Positions 25,383 through 34,226 of a stretch of DNA of 64,000 bases are shown piece after piece (the first letter of the stretch is position 1; every line of letters starts with the position of its first letter). Position numbers and translations under genes: made by a program. The stretch is taken from positions 7,739 through 71,738 of the forward strand of contig DDFC01000035.1 in the NCBI GenBank assembly GCA_002336895.1, in the 5' to 3' direction. This DNA comes from Verrucomicrobiaceae bacterium UBA1938. GTDB taxonomy: Bacteria > Verrucomicrobiota > Verrucomicrobiia > Verrucomicrobiales > Verrucomicrobiaceae. The notes under the pieces were generated by a model. It saw only the letters and a program-made list of their open reading frames with translations, had not been told where the DNA came from and ran no database searches.

Positions 25383-26147
25383 ATGCCCGCCCCGTCCCCA
25401 GCTCCCGAGCAGCGCTTCTCCGACCGAGTGGAAAACTACGTGCGCTACCGCCCCGGCTACCCTCAGGAGATTATTTCCCTCCTGCAAGATGAGGCCGGGC
25501 TCACGCCAAAGTCCATCATCGCTGACATCGGCTCCGGCACAGGCATATCAGCGGAGTTTTTTCTGAAAGCCGGATGCACTGTGCATGCCGTGGAGCCCAA
25601 TGGCGACATGCGTGCGGCTGCCGAGCGGCTTCTATCCCGCTATCCAAATTTCCATAGCGTAAGCGCCAGCGCTCAAGCCACCACGCTGCCGGATCACAGC
25701 ATCGATCTCATCGTGGCTGCTCAGGCGTTTCATTGGTTCAACACACCCGCGACGCGTGCGGAATTCACCCGCATTCTCAAGCCCGGCGGCCACATCTCCC
25801 TCATCTGGAACGAGCGCAAACTCGACTCCACCCCCTTCCTTCACGCCTTCGAGCAGCTGCTCCTCACCTTTGGCACCGACTACACTCAAATACGCCACGA
25901 GAACGTCGATGCCGCAGCACTCTCCTCCTTCTTCAGCGGCCCCTATGCCACCCACACTTTCCCCAATGAACAGCGCTTTGACTTTGAGGGGCTCAAAGGC
26001 CGCCTGCTCTCCAGCTCCTATGCACCAGCCCCAGGACAGCCACGCCATGACGAAATGATCGCCGAGCTGCGCTGCATCTTTGATGAACATCAGATGTCCG
26101 GCCAGATCAGCTTTGAATATGACACGCGGGTGCATCTGGGATGCTGA
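25383..26147 (+). CDS. Class I SAM-dependent methyltransferase
   Basis: 254 residues. Motif I is ADIGSGTGIS (residues about 46-55), the acidic end of strand two is VEPNGDMR, and AQAFHWF follows in the position of motif IV. RILKPGGHISLIW is the usual post-motif III segment. These features place it among small-molecule methyltransferases of the UbiE/Methyltransf_11 kind; FSDRVENYVRYRPGYP at the N-terminus is common in a widespread uncharacterised subfamily. The substrate is unknown. It converges on katG with a hairpin between. Confidence 0.85.
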   Translation: MPAPSPAPEQRFSDRVENYVRYRPGYPQEIISLLQDEAGLTPKSIIADIGSGTGISAEFFLKAGCTVHAVEPNGDMRAAAERLLSRYPNFHSVSASAQATTLPDHSIDLIVAAQAFHWFNTPATRAEFTRILKPGGHISLIWNERKLDSTPFLHAFEQLLLTFGTDYTQIRHENVDAAALSSFFSGPYATHTFPNEQRFDFEGLKGRLLSSSYAPAPGQPRHDEMIAELRCIFDEHQMSGQISFEYDTRVHLGC

Positions 26148-26165
26148 AGGAAGTGAAAAAAGGAT

Positions 26166-26200
26166 ACCCGCCCCGGCTGCATGAACCAGGGCGGGTGCGG
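26166..26200. terminator. Bidirectional terminator between methyltransferase and katG
   Basis: An 8-bp GC stem (ACCCGCCC at 26166-26173 with GGGCGGGT at 26189-26196) with a 15-base loop. A-rich sequence at 26156-26161 gives a U-run for minus-strand transcripts, and a short T-run follows on the plus strand. Confidence 0.75.
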
Positions 26201-26226
26201 TTTTGGGGTGGGAAATCAGCTGCTGT

Positions 26227-28521
26227 TCAGCGATGGAGATCAAAGCGGTCCAGCTCCATGACCTTGGTCCATGCGGCGACGAAGTCTTTGACGAACTTCT
26301 CTCCGGCATCTGCGCCCGCATACACCTCCGCGATGGCACGGAGCTGGGAGTTTGAGCCAAAGACGAGATCCACGGATGAGGCAGTCCATTTCACTTCTCC
26401 GCTCTCGCGATCACGTCCTTCATAAAAGTGCTCGCACATCTTGGACTTACTCCACTCCGTGCCCATGCCGAGCAGGTTCACAAAGAAGTCATTGGTGAGG
26501 ACTCCGCGGCGTTTGGTGAAGACACCGAGGTCAGGAAACCCGGCATTCGTTCCGAGCACCCGCATGCCGCCCACCAGCACCGTCATCTCAGGAGCCGAGA
26601 GCGTGAGAAGCTGCGCACGGTCCAGCAGCGTCTCCGGCGCAGGACGGTCAAGCTCGTGGCCGAGGTAGTTGCGGAAGCCGTCCTGTTTTGGCTCCAGCAC
26701 GGCAAAGGATGCGGCGTCTGTCATCTCCTGCGTGGCATCGGTCCGGCCTGGAGTGAAGGGCACCTGCACCTCATGCCCGCCTTTCTTCGCCGCGTCTTCC
26801 ACAGCCGCACATCCGCCGAGCACGATGAGGTCTGCGAGAGACACTTTTTTGCCATCTTTCTGCGCAGTGTTGAAGTCGCTCTGGATCTTTTCCAGCACAG
26901 CCAGCACCTTCTGCAGCTGCTCCGGCTGATTCACCGCCCAGTCTTTCTGCGGAGCCAGGCGGATGCGGGCGCCATTGGCACCACCGCGCTTGTCACTGCC
27001 GCGGAAGGTGGCTGCGGAAGCCCAAGCCGTGGAGACGAGCTGGCCCGTGGTCAGGCCGGAGCCCAGGATGTCTGCCTTGAGCCGGGCGATATCCTGCGCG
27101 CCGATGAGTTCGTGGTCCACTTTGGGCACAGGGTCCTGCCAGAGCTGAGGGGGCGGCACCTCCGCGCCCAGCAGGCGCGACACAGGCCCCATGTCACGAT
27201 GGGTGAGCTTGTACCATGCCTTGGCAAAGGCATCTGCAAACTCATCCGGATGATCTAGGAAGCGCTTGGAAATTTTGTGGTATGCCGGGTCTTCACGCAG
27301 AGCAATGTCGGTGGTGAACATCATCGGCGCATGGCGTTTTGAGGGATCATGCGCATCCGGCACAGTGCCTGCGCCCGCACCTTTTTTAGGCCTCCATTGA
27401 TGAGCACCCGCCGGGCTCTTGGTCAGCTCCCAGTCATAGGCAAAGAGGTTGGTGAAGTAGCCGTGAGACCACGCCATGGGAGTGGTCGTCCACGCCCCCT
27501 CCAGGCCGCTGGTGATGGTGTCTCCGGCGTTGCCTTTGCCATGCTTGTTCTTCCAGCCCAGCCCCTGCTCTTCGAGAGGTGCGCCCTCCGGCTCGGGACC
27601 CACATTGTCGGCGCTTGCGGCACCGTGTGCCTTGCCAAAGGTGTGACCGCCAGCGATGAGCGCCACCGTTTCCTCATCATTCATGGCCATGCGTGCAAAC
27701 GTGTCGCGGATGTCTCTCGCCGCAGCGATCGGGTCAGGCTTGCCGTTGGGGCCTTCGGGATTGACGTAGATCAGTCCCATCTGCACCGCGGCCAGGGGCT
27801 TTTCCAGTTCGCGCTCGCCCTTGTAGCGTGCGTCTCCCAGCCACTTGCTTTCTGGGCCCCAGTAGATGTCCTCCTGCGGCTCCCACACGTCTTCACGCCC
27901 GCCGGCAAACCCGAAGGTCTTGAAGCCCATGGATTCCAGCGAGACGTTCCCCGCCAGCACCATGAGATCCGCCCAGGAGATTTTCTCGCCATACTTCTGT
28001 TTGATGGGCCAGAGAAGGCGGCGTGCCTTGTCCAGGTTGGCGTTGTCCGGCCAGCTGTTGAGCGGCGCAAAGCGCTGCGTGCCATAGCCCGCGCCACCAC
28101 GGCCGTCACTCACGCGATAGGTGCCTGCGCTGTGCCAGGCCATTCGTATGAAGAGCGGGCCATAGGTGCCGTAGTCCGCCGGCCACCACTTCTGCGAGGT
28201 GGTGATCACATCCTTGAGCTCCTTTTTCAAGGCAGCCAGATCAAGCTTCTTGAACTCCTCCGCATAGCTGAAGCCCGCGCCCATGGGATTGCCACGGGGC
28301 GAGTTCTGGTGGAGGATTTTGAGATTGAGCTGGTTCGGCCACCAGTCTCCGTTGGACATGGCTCCTGCGGCGGTGGTGCGGTTGGGGCCTGCGGCGGCTC
28401 CCATGACGGGGCATTTGTTCATATCGGGTGTGGGTTGGGTTGTTTTTTCCTGGGCCGTTGCTGGGATGACAGGCGTCAGCATCAGCGCGGCCATCAGGGC
28501 CTTGTGTTGCGGTGTTTTCAT
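26227..28521 (-). CDS. katG: Catalase-peroxidase with signal peptide
   Basis: 764 residues from ATG 28521, which gives a signal peptide (MKTPQHKALMAALMLTPVIPATA, cleavage before QEKTT); the upstream in-frame ATG at 28641 is 20 bases from the divergent oxyR start and unlikely. Distal haem residues R126, W129 and H130 lie in FIRMAWHSAGTYR, Y252 and M278 complete the Met-Tyr-Trp cross-link with W129, and H293 (GGHTFGKAHG) is the proximal haem ligand. The C-terminal half is the usual inactive duplicate. The enzyme breaks down hydrogen peroxide. Periplasmic KatG (KatP-like) is the minority form. Divergence from oxyR indicates peroxide-dependent control. Confidence 0.96.
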   Translation of the reverse strand: MKTPQHKALMAALMLTPVIPATAQEKTTQPTPDMNKCPVMGAAAGPNRTTAAGAMSNGDWWPNQLNLKILHQNSPRGNPMGAGFSYAEEFKKLDLAALKKELKDVITTSQKWWPADYGTYGPLFIRMAWHSAGTYRVSDGRGGAGYGTQRFAPLNSWPDNANLDKARRLLWPIKQKYGEKISWADLMVLAGNVSLESMGFKTFGFAGGREDVWEPQEDIYWGPESKWLGDARYKGERELEKPLAAVQMGLIYVNPEGPNGKPDPIAAARDIRDTFARMAMNDEETVALIAGGHTFGKAHGAASADNVGPEPEGAPLEEQGLGWKNKHGKGNAGDTITSGLEGAWTTTPMAWSHGYFTNLFAYDWELTKSPAGAHQWRPKKGAGAGTVPDAHDPSKRHAPMMFTTDIALREDPAYHKISKRFLDHPDEFADAFAKAWYKLTHRDMGPVSRLLGAEVPPPQLWQDPVPKVDHELIGAQDIARLKADILGSGLTTGQLVSTAWASAATFRGSDKRGGANGARIRLAPQKDWAVNQPEQLQKVLAVLEKIQSDFNTAQKDGKKVSLADLIVLGGCAAVEDAAKKGGHEVQVPFTPGRTDATQEMTDAASFAVLEPKQDGFRNYLGHELDRPAPETLLDRAQLLTLSAPEMTVLVGGMRVLGTNAGFPDLGVFTKRRGVLTNDFFVNLLGMGTEWSKSKMCEHFYEGRDRESGEVKWTASSVDLVFGSNSQLRAIAEVYAGADAGEKFVKDFVAAWTKVMELDRFDLHR

Positions 28522-28581
28522 GGTTTGATGGTTGGGTTCAGGTTCAATTTCACAAACAAGTGGAAGTCGTAACGCCCTCAC

Positions 28582-28636
28582 GATGGATCCCGCCTCCGGA
28601 TGCATCCAATGCATTGTCTGAATGCTTGCGATGCAC
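28582..28636. promoter_or_regulatory. Candidate OxyR operator between katG and oxyR
   Basis: The 139-base divergent region holds nested inverted repeats: ATGCAT-CCA-ATGCAT at 28600-28614, and GCATT-GTCTG-AATGC at 28611-28625, with further ATGCA/GATG half-sites on both sides (GATGGATCC near 28582 and GATGCAC near 28630). LysR-type regulators bind clusters of such dyads. This is a prediction from position and symmetry only. Confidence 0.5.
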
Positions 28637-28660
28637 TCCACACATAGCTAGTCTGGCCCC

Positions 28661-29581
28661 ATGCGAAGCGATCTAAACCTGCACCTGCTGGAGCAATTCG
28701 TGGCTCTGGCTCGCACCAAAAACTTCACCCGGGCTGCGGATGAGCTGCATCTCTCCCAGCCCGCGCTCAGCCGCGCCATCCAAAAGCTGGAGGACCAGCT
28801 GGGCGCACCTCTGTTTGAGCGCAAACCGCGTGAGGTGGTGCTGACCGATCTCGGAGAGCTGCTGCTGGAACGCGCCAAGGAGATCCTCCAGCTCATGGAG
28901 GACACCATCTCGGAGCTTTCGGAGGCAGGCCGTCGCGGGCGCATCCGGCTCGGAGCCATTCCCACCATCGCACCATACTTTCTGCCCGGGCTGCTGCATG
29001 CCTTTGCGAAAAAGCACCCGGACGTCCTCGTGGTCGTGCAGGAGGATACCACGGAGAACCTTGTCCGGCGCTGCAGCCACGGAGAGATCGACCTCGCCAT
29101 CCTCGCCCAGCCAGTGATTGCACGGCATCTGGAGGTGGAGCCTTTGTTTGAAGAAGAGCTGCTGCTGGTGGTGCCTGTGGACCATCCTCTAGCCTCCGTC
29201 AGGAGTGTGAAGATAGAGGCGCTGGAGGGCTTTCCTTTTGTCACCCTCAACGAGGCCCACTGCCTCTCCGAAAACATCGCCTCCTTCTGCCGCAAGCAGT
29301 CCGTGCAACCGGTGACGGTGGAGCGCACCAGCCAGCTGGCCACGGTTCAGGAACTCGTGGCCCTGGACCACGGCATCTCGATCGTCCCTGAAATGGCGCG
29401 CAAAATCGACTCCAGCGACAGACGCATCTACCGCTCCTTTGCCGGAGAGAAGCCCACGCGGACGCTGGCCATGGTTTGGAATGCCAGCCGTTTTCAGAGC
29501 AAATCCGTCAAGCTGCTGATGGAAGAGCTGCGCAGGCTCACGCGGACCCCGTCAGTCCCTGTGAAATCCAAGGACCGGTGA
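28661..29581 (+). CDS. oxyR: Peroxide-responsive LysR-type regulator, OxyR
   Basis: 306 residues. A LysR helix-turn-helix lies at about 18-60 (FTRAADELHLSQPALSRAIQ), followed by a linker helix and the two-lobed effector domain. C201 and C210 lie in AHCLSENIASFC, with the same spacing and surroundings as the redox pair C199/C208 of E. coli OxyR (GHCLRDQAMGFC), and LVALDHGISIVP matches the following block. Oxidation of this pair by peroxide turns the regulator on. It is divergent from katG with a 139-base operator region, which supports direct control of katG. Confidence 0.93.
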   Translation: MRSDLNLHLLEQFVALARTKNFTRAADELHLSQPALSRAIQKLEDQLGAPLFERKPREVVLTDLGELLLERAKEILQLMEDTISELSEAGRRGRIRLGAIPTIAPYFLPGLLHAFAKKHPDVLVVVQEDTTENLVRRCSHGEIDLAILAQPVIARHLEVEPLFEEELLLVVPVDHPLASVRSVKIEALEGFPFVTLNEAHCLSENIASFCRKQSVQPVTVERTSQLATVQELVALDHGISIVPEMARKIDSSDRRIYRSFAGEKPTRTLAMVWNASRFQSKSVKLLMEELRRLTRTPSVPVKSKDR

Positions 29582-29599
29582 GTCCGCAGCTCCCGCGCT

Positions 29600-30667
29600 C
29601 TATGATGCACTCAGGTCTTTGTTGTAGTACACCTTCACGTACTTCATGCCCTTGTTGTCATCGTAGCCACGCTCCAGCTGAGGGTCGGTTTCGCTGACCG
29701 CAGGCTTGATGTGGATCTCCACGCCCGTGTCCAGCTTGAGCACGGCCGCAATCTTCTTCTTGGCCTTGGTGAGATCCTTCTTGGAAATTTCAAAGCTCTT
29801 CTCCAGCGGCTGGCCCTGCTCCTCCTCGATTCGGGCGCGGTGCTCGTCAAATTTGGCGATGACCTCCGGCGATTTCAGCACGGTCTGGCCAAACTCCTCC
29901 AGATCAAACTTCTCGCGGTCTTCAAAGTAGTCGAGCGCGTCCTTTGCGGCATTGGCCGTCTCCCACGGCGGGGTGTCGTCATCGGCGGGCTGCTGCTCTT
30001 CCAGGAATGACACGGCCATCTTGGCGTACGCATTGGTCAGAAAGGCGGAGTCCGGCACGGCCTCCACACCGAGGAATTCGCGCACCCAGAAGCGGGTGTC
30101 TCCGCCGCTGCGGTCAAAGGTCAGCACGTAGTAGCCCTTCTCCGCCCAGTAGTTCAGGATGAGGCAGCCTTTGTCGATCTTGTCGGGATTGATGCCGTGC
30201 TCGGTGCTGAGCTGCAGGTCGCCATTGCGCGGAGTGATGGTGAGGAAGGGCACCACGCTGTCGCTTTTCAAGATGCAGAGGGCATTCACCAGCTCTCCCT
30301 CGATGTGCACCTCCTTGAGCATGCTGATGCAGAGGTCCCCGGCCTTGATGTTCGGGTGGTTGGACTTGGCGTAGAGGCGCTGGGCTATCTCGATGCCCTT
30401 TGGCAGAAGCTGCTCCTCATCAGCAAAGATGGCCTTGGCGCAGTTGTTCACCTCATGCTGCTGCAGCGAGGCATGGTGGGTGAAGCGATGGGCGATGCAG
30501 GCCTTGAAGGGCTTCAGAAACAGCCCGGTGAGAGTCTCCTGATCCCCCTCGGCGATCTGGAACACCTCGCGTGAGGTTTGCAGCGGTTCCTCACGCAGAG
30601 GATTGCCGATCTTGGCGAGGACGACTTTGGTGGCGGTGGCGGTGTTGAGGCGGAGTTTGACGGACAT
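29600..30667 (-). CDS. Nucleoid-associated protein, NdpA/YejK family
   Basis: 355 residues of the 37-kDa nucleoid-associated family (PF04245). Recognisable parts are the N-terminal segment with FQIAEGDQETLTGLFLKPF, NALCILKSDSVVPF, the conserved KGCLILNYWAEKGYYVLTFD region, then a Trp/Arg patch (DTRFWVREFLGVE). The C-terminal third is Lys-rich (KKDLTKAKKKIAAVLKLDT) and ends KYVKVYYNK. E. coli YejK is found on the nucleoid; its biochemical role is not settled. The gene stands alone on the minus strand, convergent with oxyR 18 bases away. Confidence 0.85.
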   Translation of the reverse strand: MSVKLRLNTATATKVVLAKIGNPLREEPLQTSREVFQIAEGDQETLTGLFLKPFKACIAHRFTHHASLQQHEVNNCAKAIFADEEQLLPKGIEIAQRLYAKSNHPNIKAGDLCISMLKEVHIEGELVNALCILKSDSVVPFLTITPRNGDLQLSTEHGINPDKIDKGCLILNYWAEKGYYVLTFDRSGGDTRFWVREFLGVEAVPDSAFLTNAYAKMAVSFLEEQQPADDDTPPWETANAAKDALDYFEDREKFDLEEFGQTVLKSPEVIAKFDEHRARIEEEQGQPLEKSFEISKKDLTKAKKKIAAVLKLDTGVEIHIKPAVSETDPQLERGYDDNKGMKYVKVYYNKDLSAS

Positions 30668-30918
30668 GCGGGGCGCGGAGAGTAGAAAGGGAATGCGTTT
30701 GGCAAAGGATTAAAAAAAGCGGCCTGGATCTGCGTCCGCAAGGGAGGCGGATTCTATGAAAATAAATAGAAATTCTGTGCCATGACAGCTTGCTCGGGGA
30801 TTCCCTGATGGCACGAACAGGGCAAGAACAATTGCAGGAAAAATTCGTCTGTTCAGAATGCGGGGAAGAGCAAACGCGCCTGCTCAGCAGTTCATCAATG
30901 TTTTAACCCCATAAAGCC

Positions 30919-31218
30919 ATGAATGCTACAGTGTTCACTTCATCACGCGAGACGTTCAGCTACGGCTCGCATCCCACCGACAAGGAGATTGCCCTTCTGG
31001 CCTTCAGGCATTGGAAGAAGGAGGGCTGCACACATCTGCGGCCGGAACACTGGATCAAGGCTGAGCGCGAACTCATGGCTGTCTATGCCACCCGCGGCGC
31101 AGATTCCGCCTCCGAGGAGTCCGGACAGCTTGATGAATATTGGGAGCGCGAGATGGAGTCCATCGCTTTTCGCCCCGCAGACAGCGAGATCACACTCACC
31201 ACGGGGGGCTGGGTATGA
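30919..31218 (+). CDS. DUF2934-like small protein
   Basis: 99 residues. The core TDKEIALLAFRHWKKEGC followed by EHWIKAERELMAVY fits the short DUF2934 helical motif (I-x-x-x-A-Y/F-x-x-W ... W-x-x-A-E-x-E-L), found in many small or fused proteins of unknown function. It is the first gene of the compact plus-strand cluster to 36029. Its stop overlaps the next start (ATGA at 31215-31218), indicating translational coupling. Confidence 0.75.
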   Translation: MNATVFTSSRETFSYGSHPTDKEIALLAFRHWKKEGCTHLRPEHWIKAERELMAVYATRGADSASEESGQLDEYWEREMESIAFRPADSEITLTTGGWV

Positions 31219-31433
31219 GCGAGCTGCTGACACTCCCGGAAAAAACTTCCACCGTCAAAGCTGCGGCGGCGGCTCCATATGCACCCGCTGAAGCACCCCC
31301 TCTGCAGCCGCCTGAGGCAGACAGCCGCACTTCGAGCGAAGAGATCGCCAGAAAGATCATGAGGCTGACCGGAAACGTCAGGCTGGTTTCACGCGCAGCC
31401 CACAGCTGGCACCACTGCGGCATCAACGAATAA
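31215..31433 (+). CDS. Small unknown protein translationally coupled to the DUF2934-like gene
   Basis: 72 residues. It begins within the ATGA overlap with the previous gene. The N-terminal half is Ala/Pro-rich and likely disordered; the C-terminal half (EEIARKIMRLTGNVRLVSRA) is a helix, ending AAHSWHHCGINE with two His and one Cys that could bind metal. No family is recognised. The coupling to its neighbour is the best evidence that it is real. Confidence 0.6.
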   Translation: MSELLTLPEKTSTVKAAAAAPYAPAEAPPLQPPEADSRTSSEEIARKIMRLTGNVRLVSRAAHSWHHCGINE

Positions 31434-31455
31434 CCGCTCCAGGCAGGAGGCATGC

Positions 31456-32151
31456 ATGAAAAAGCTTTTCAGAGTCCCCCGTGCACTCTCCGGCACCTCG
31501 CGCCCGCAGCATTCCCTTCAGGATGCCAGGTACCGGGTGGCCAGACATGACCGCAGACGCACACGGCACACGGCACCCCAGCCTGACACCTCGGACGCCA
31601 GCCTCTGGATCGAGGAGCCTGTGCGCTTTCACCGGCAGCGCTACCGGCACCTGATCCACCCGCTGCATGGCAAATTCCACCTGACAGCCGCCGTGGTGAC
31701 CTGCCTGGTGCTGATCATGCTCAGCTGGCGTGCCGGAGGAGCCTCCGCCATCTCTTCGGAACGCTGGCTCTATGGCCTGCTCTCGGGCTGGTTCATCGTA
31801 GCCATGCTGCGGCTGGCGCTTTTCACCTGCCTGGCCGCGCCGCGCTGCATCAGCTGCGCGCAGGGCAGGCTGCACCTCTCCGGCCTGGGCACCCTGCACG
31901 CCCGGCAGATCCTGCACTGGAGCCTGAAACATGGTGTGAAGAGCAGCCCCTGCGCCAGTCCCTGCGTGCGCCTGGACATCTGCTGCCACTGGCTGGGCTG
32001 GGAGAGGCACTGGAGCATGCTGATGGAGGAAGACTCCGAGACAGCGCGGCTGCAGCGGCTTTTGGAGGAGCACTTCCCCCACAAGGCCGATGCCGGGACG
32101 CGTCCTCACCATGCGGCGATTCAGTTTGAAGCCGGCATGCTGAGTCAGTAG
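31456..32151 (+). CDS. Membrane protein of unknown function with Cys-rich C-terminal half
   Basis: 231 residues. An AGGAGG at 31445-31450 is well placed for the ATG at 31456. The first 65 residues are very basic. Two membrane helices follow (about 76-92, TAAVVTCLVLIMLSW, and 105-126, LLSGWFIVAMLRLALFTC). The C-terminal 100 residues contain many Cys (CLAAPRCISCAQG, SPCASPCVRLDICCHW), a spacing suggesting zinc or cluster binding. I recognise no family. It sits 12 bases before the histidine kinase start and could be an input partner for it. Confidence 0.65.
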   Translation: MKKLFRVPRALSGTSRPQHSLQDARYRVARHDRRRTRHTAPQPDTSDASLWIEEPVRFHRQRYRHLIHPLHGKFHLTAAVVTCLVLIMLSWRAGGASAISSERWLYGLLSGWFIVAMLRLALFTCLAAPRCISCAQGRLHLSGLGTLHARQILHWSLKHGVKSSPCASPCVRLDICCHWLGWERHWSMLMEEDSETARLQRLLEEHFPHKADAGTRPHHAAIQFEAGMLSQ

Positions 32152-32162
32152 GTTCCCCCCAC

Positions 32163-34226
32163 ATGCCGCGCCCCCCATCCAGGCAGCCCAGATCCGCCGG
32201 CTCAGCGACGCAGAAGCTCCGCGGAAAAACCGCACCCCGCTCCGACGGACGCACCGCCCCCGCTTCGGCGGTGACGCCCAAGGCACAATCAAAGCCAGCC
32301 AGCAGACCCGTGAAGCCGGAGCACCACGCTCCGGCCGTCGGCGAGATGCCCTTCCGCATGCTCATGGATCATGCGCCTGTACTGGCCTGGGTCAGCAACA
32401 CGCAGCAGCAGTGCGTCTGGTTTAACAAATGCTGGCTCGAGTTTACCGGACACAGCATGGAGCAGGAGATGCGCTGCGGGTGGGAGGACAATGTGCATCC
32501 TGAGGATCTGGACCGCTGCCTGGTCATCCGACGGATGTCCCACGCCGAGCACAAGCCCTACGCCATGGCATACCGCAGACGCCGGCACGATGGCGAATAC
32601 CGCTGGCTGCTCAGCAAGGGCACCCCCTACCATGACACCACGCATCAGTTTGCAGGATTCATCGGCATCTGCGCGGACATCACGGACTGGAAGAACGCCG
32701 AGGCTGCCGCCCAGCAGAAAGAGGCCCAGCTCAAGCTCATCACCGACAACACCCCCGCCATGCTGGTGCAGTGCAGCCGTGACCTGCGCTACACCTTTGT
32801 AAACCGCGCCTATGCCAGCATGCTGGGCCTGGAGCCTGAGGAGATCGCCGGCAGGCACATCATCGACGTGCTCGGCAGCGAGGCCTTCGAGGTCATACGT
32901 CCAAAAATCAACCAGGTGCTGCGCGGACGACGCATCGAGTACGAAGACTTGGTGCCCTACCCGCACTCAGGCCAGCGTACCGTGCATGCGGTCTATGTGC
33001 CCGAAAGAAATGCCCAGGGCCGGGTCACCGGCTGGCTGGGCTCCATCACCGACATCACGGACCGCCGCATGATCGAGGAGGAGCTGCACCGGGAGCGCGC
33101 CTTCCTGCGCCAGGTGATCGACGCCACCCCAAGCATGATCTTCGTCAAAGACCATGAAGGACGCTTTTTGCTGGGAAATGCCGCGCTCGCGCACAGCTGC
33201 GGCACCACCGTGGAAAAACTCATCGGCAGGACGGACGCAGACTTCCGCCGCACCCCCGATCAAGTGGCACACTTTCAGCACATCGACCGCGAGGTCATGT
33301 CCAGCGGCAGGGCACGGCGGATTCCTGAGGAGGAGATCACCCAGGCAGACGGCCAGGTGCACTGGTTCAGCACCGGCAAGGTGCCGCTCTTCAATGATGC
33401 TGGCATATGCGACAAGATTCTCGGCGTGGCCACGGACATCACCGAGCTGCGCCAGACGCAGAAGGAGCTGGAGCAGCGCGTAACGGAGCGCACGGCTGAA
33501 ATCGTGGCCGCCAACGAGGCCCTGACCGCGCAGATGGAGGAGCGCGCCCGGCTGGAGAACACCCTTCTCGAAGTCACCGAGCAGGAGCAGCGCCGTCTGG
33601 GTCAGGATCTGCATGACGGGCTGTGCCAGTCCCTCACCGGGCTGGCCTTCATGGCGCGCTCCCTGACGAAGAAGCTGGAGGCGCAGGATCTCGCCGGGCA
33701 TGCCGCCGAGGCCGCACGGCTGGCCGGGCTGATCCACCAGACTGTGGAAGAAGCGCGCAACATCGCCAAAGGCCTGCATCCTGTGGTCATGGATTCCGAA
33801 GGCCTTGTCTCTGCGCTGCACGAGCTGGCAGCGCACAGCAGCGGCAGCATTTCCTGCCGTCTGCGCTGCGAACAAAAAGTCCCCATCACCGACAATGCGG
33901 TGGCGCTGCATCTCTACCGCATCGCGCAGGAGGCGGTGACGAATGCCCTCAAGCACTCGTCTGCGCGCTCCATCACCGTGAGCCTGCGTCTGCGGCAGAA
34001 CCTCCTCTCCCTCAGCGTGGCGGACGATGGCTGCGGGCTGCCTGGATCGGATTTTTCCACCAAGGGAATGGGCGTTCGGCTGATGAAATACCGCGCAGAC
34101 GTGATCGGCGCGGAATTTGCCATCGGTCCGCGTAAAAACCACGGCACGCGCATGACCTGTGTGCTAAACATGACGGCCGCAGGGCCGTTGCTACAGCAGC
34201 CCTCCTCCAGCAGCAGCCTCGGATGA
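32163..34226 (+). CDS. PAS-domain sensor histidine kinase, HisKA_3 (NarX/DegS) type
   Basis: 687 residues without obvious membrane helices, so probably cytoplasmic. An N-terminal basic, Pro-rich linker is followed by three PAS domains (about 62-180, 183-302, 305-425; each ends with a recognisable PAC segment such as FIGICADITDWKNAE). A coiled coil precedes the dimerisation domain, in which H484 (GQDLHDGLCQSLTG) is the expected phospho-acceptor. The HATPase_c domain (about 575-675) has the N box YRIAQEAVTNALKHS and a G box with DDGCGLPG. The stop overlaps the next start (ATGA at 34223-34226), tying it to the response regulator. The signal is unknown; PAS domains can bind haem, flavin or small ligands. 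Confidence 0.93.
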   Translation: MPRPPSRQPRSAGSATQKLRGKTAPRSDGRTAPASAVTPKAQSKPASRPVKPEHHAPAVGEMPFRMLMDHAPVLAWVSNTQQQCVWFNKCWLEFTGHSMEQEMRCGWEDNVHPEDLDRCLVIRRMSHAEHKPYAMAYRRRRHDGEYRWLLSKGTPYHDTTHQFAGFIGICADITDWKNAEAAAQQKEAQLKLITDNTPAMLVQCSRDLRYTFVNRAYASMLGLEPEEIAGRHIIDVLGSEAFEVIRPKINQVLRGRRIEYEDLVPYPHSGQRTVHAVYVPERNAQGRVTGWLGSITDITDRRMIEEELHRERAFLRQVIDATPSMIFVKDHEGRFLLGNAALAHSCGTTVEKLIGRTDADFRRTPDQVAHFQHIDREVMSSGRARRIPEEEITQADGQVHWFSTGKVPLFNDAGICDKILGVATDITELRQTQKELEQRVTERTAEIVAANEALTAQMEERARLENTLLEVTEQEQRRLGQDLHDGLCQSLTGLAFMARSLTKKLEAQDLAGHAAEAARLAGLIHQTVEEARNIAKGLHPVVMDSEGLVSALHELAAHSSGSISCRLRCEQKVPITDNAVALHLYRIAQEAVTNALKHSSARSITVSLRLRQNLLSLSVADDGCGLPGSDFSTKGMGVRLMKYRADVIGAEFAIGPRKNHGTRMTCVLNMTAAGPLLQQPSSSSSLG

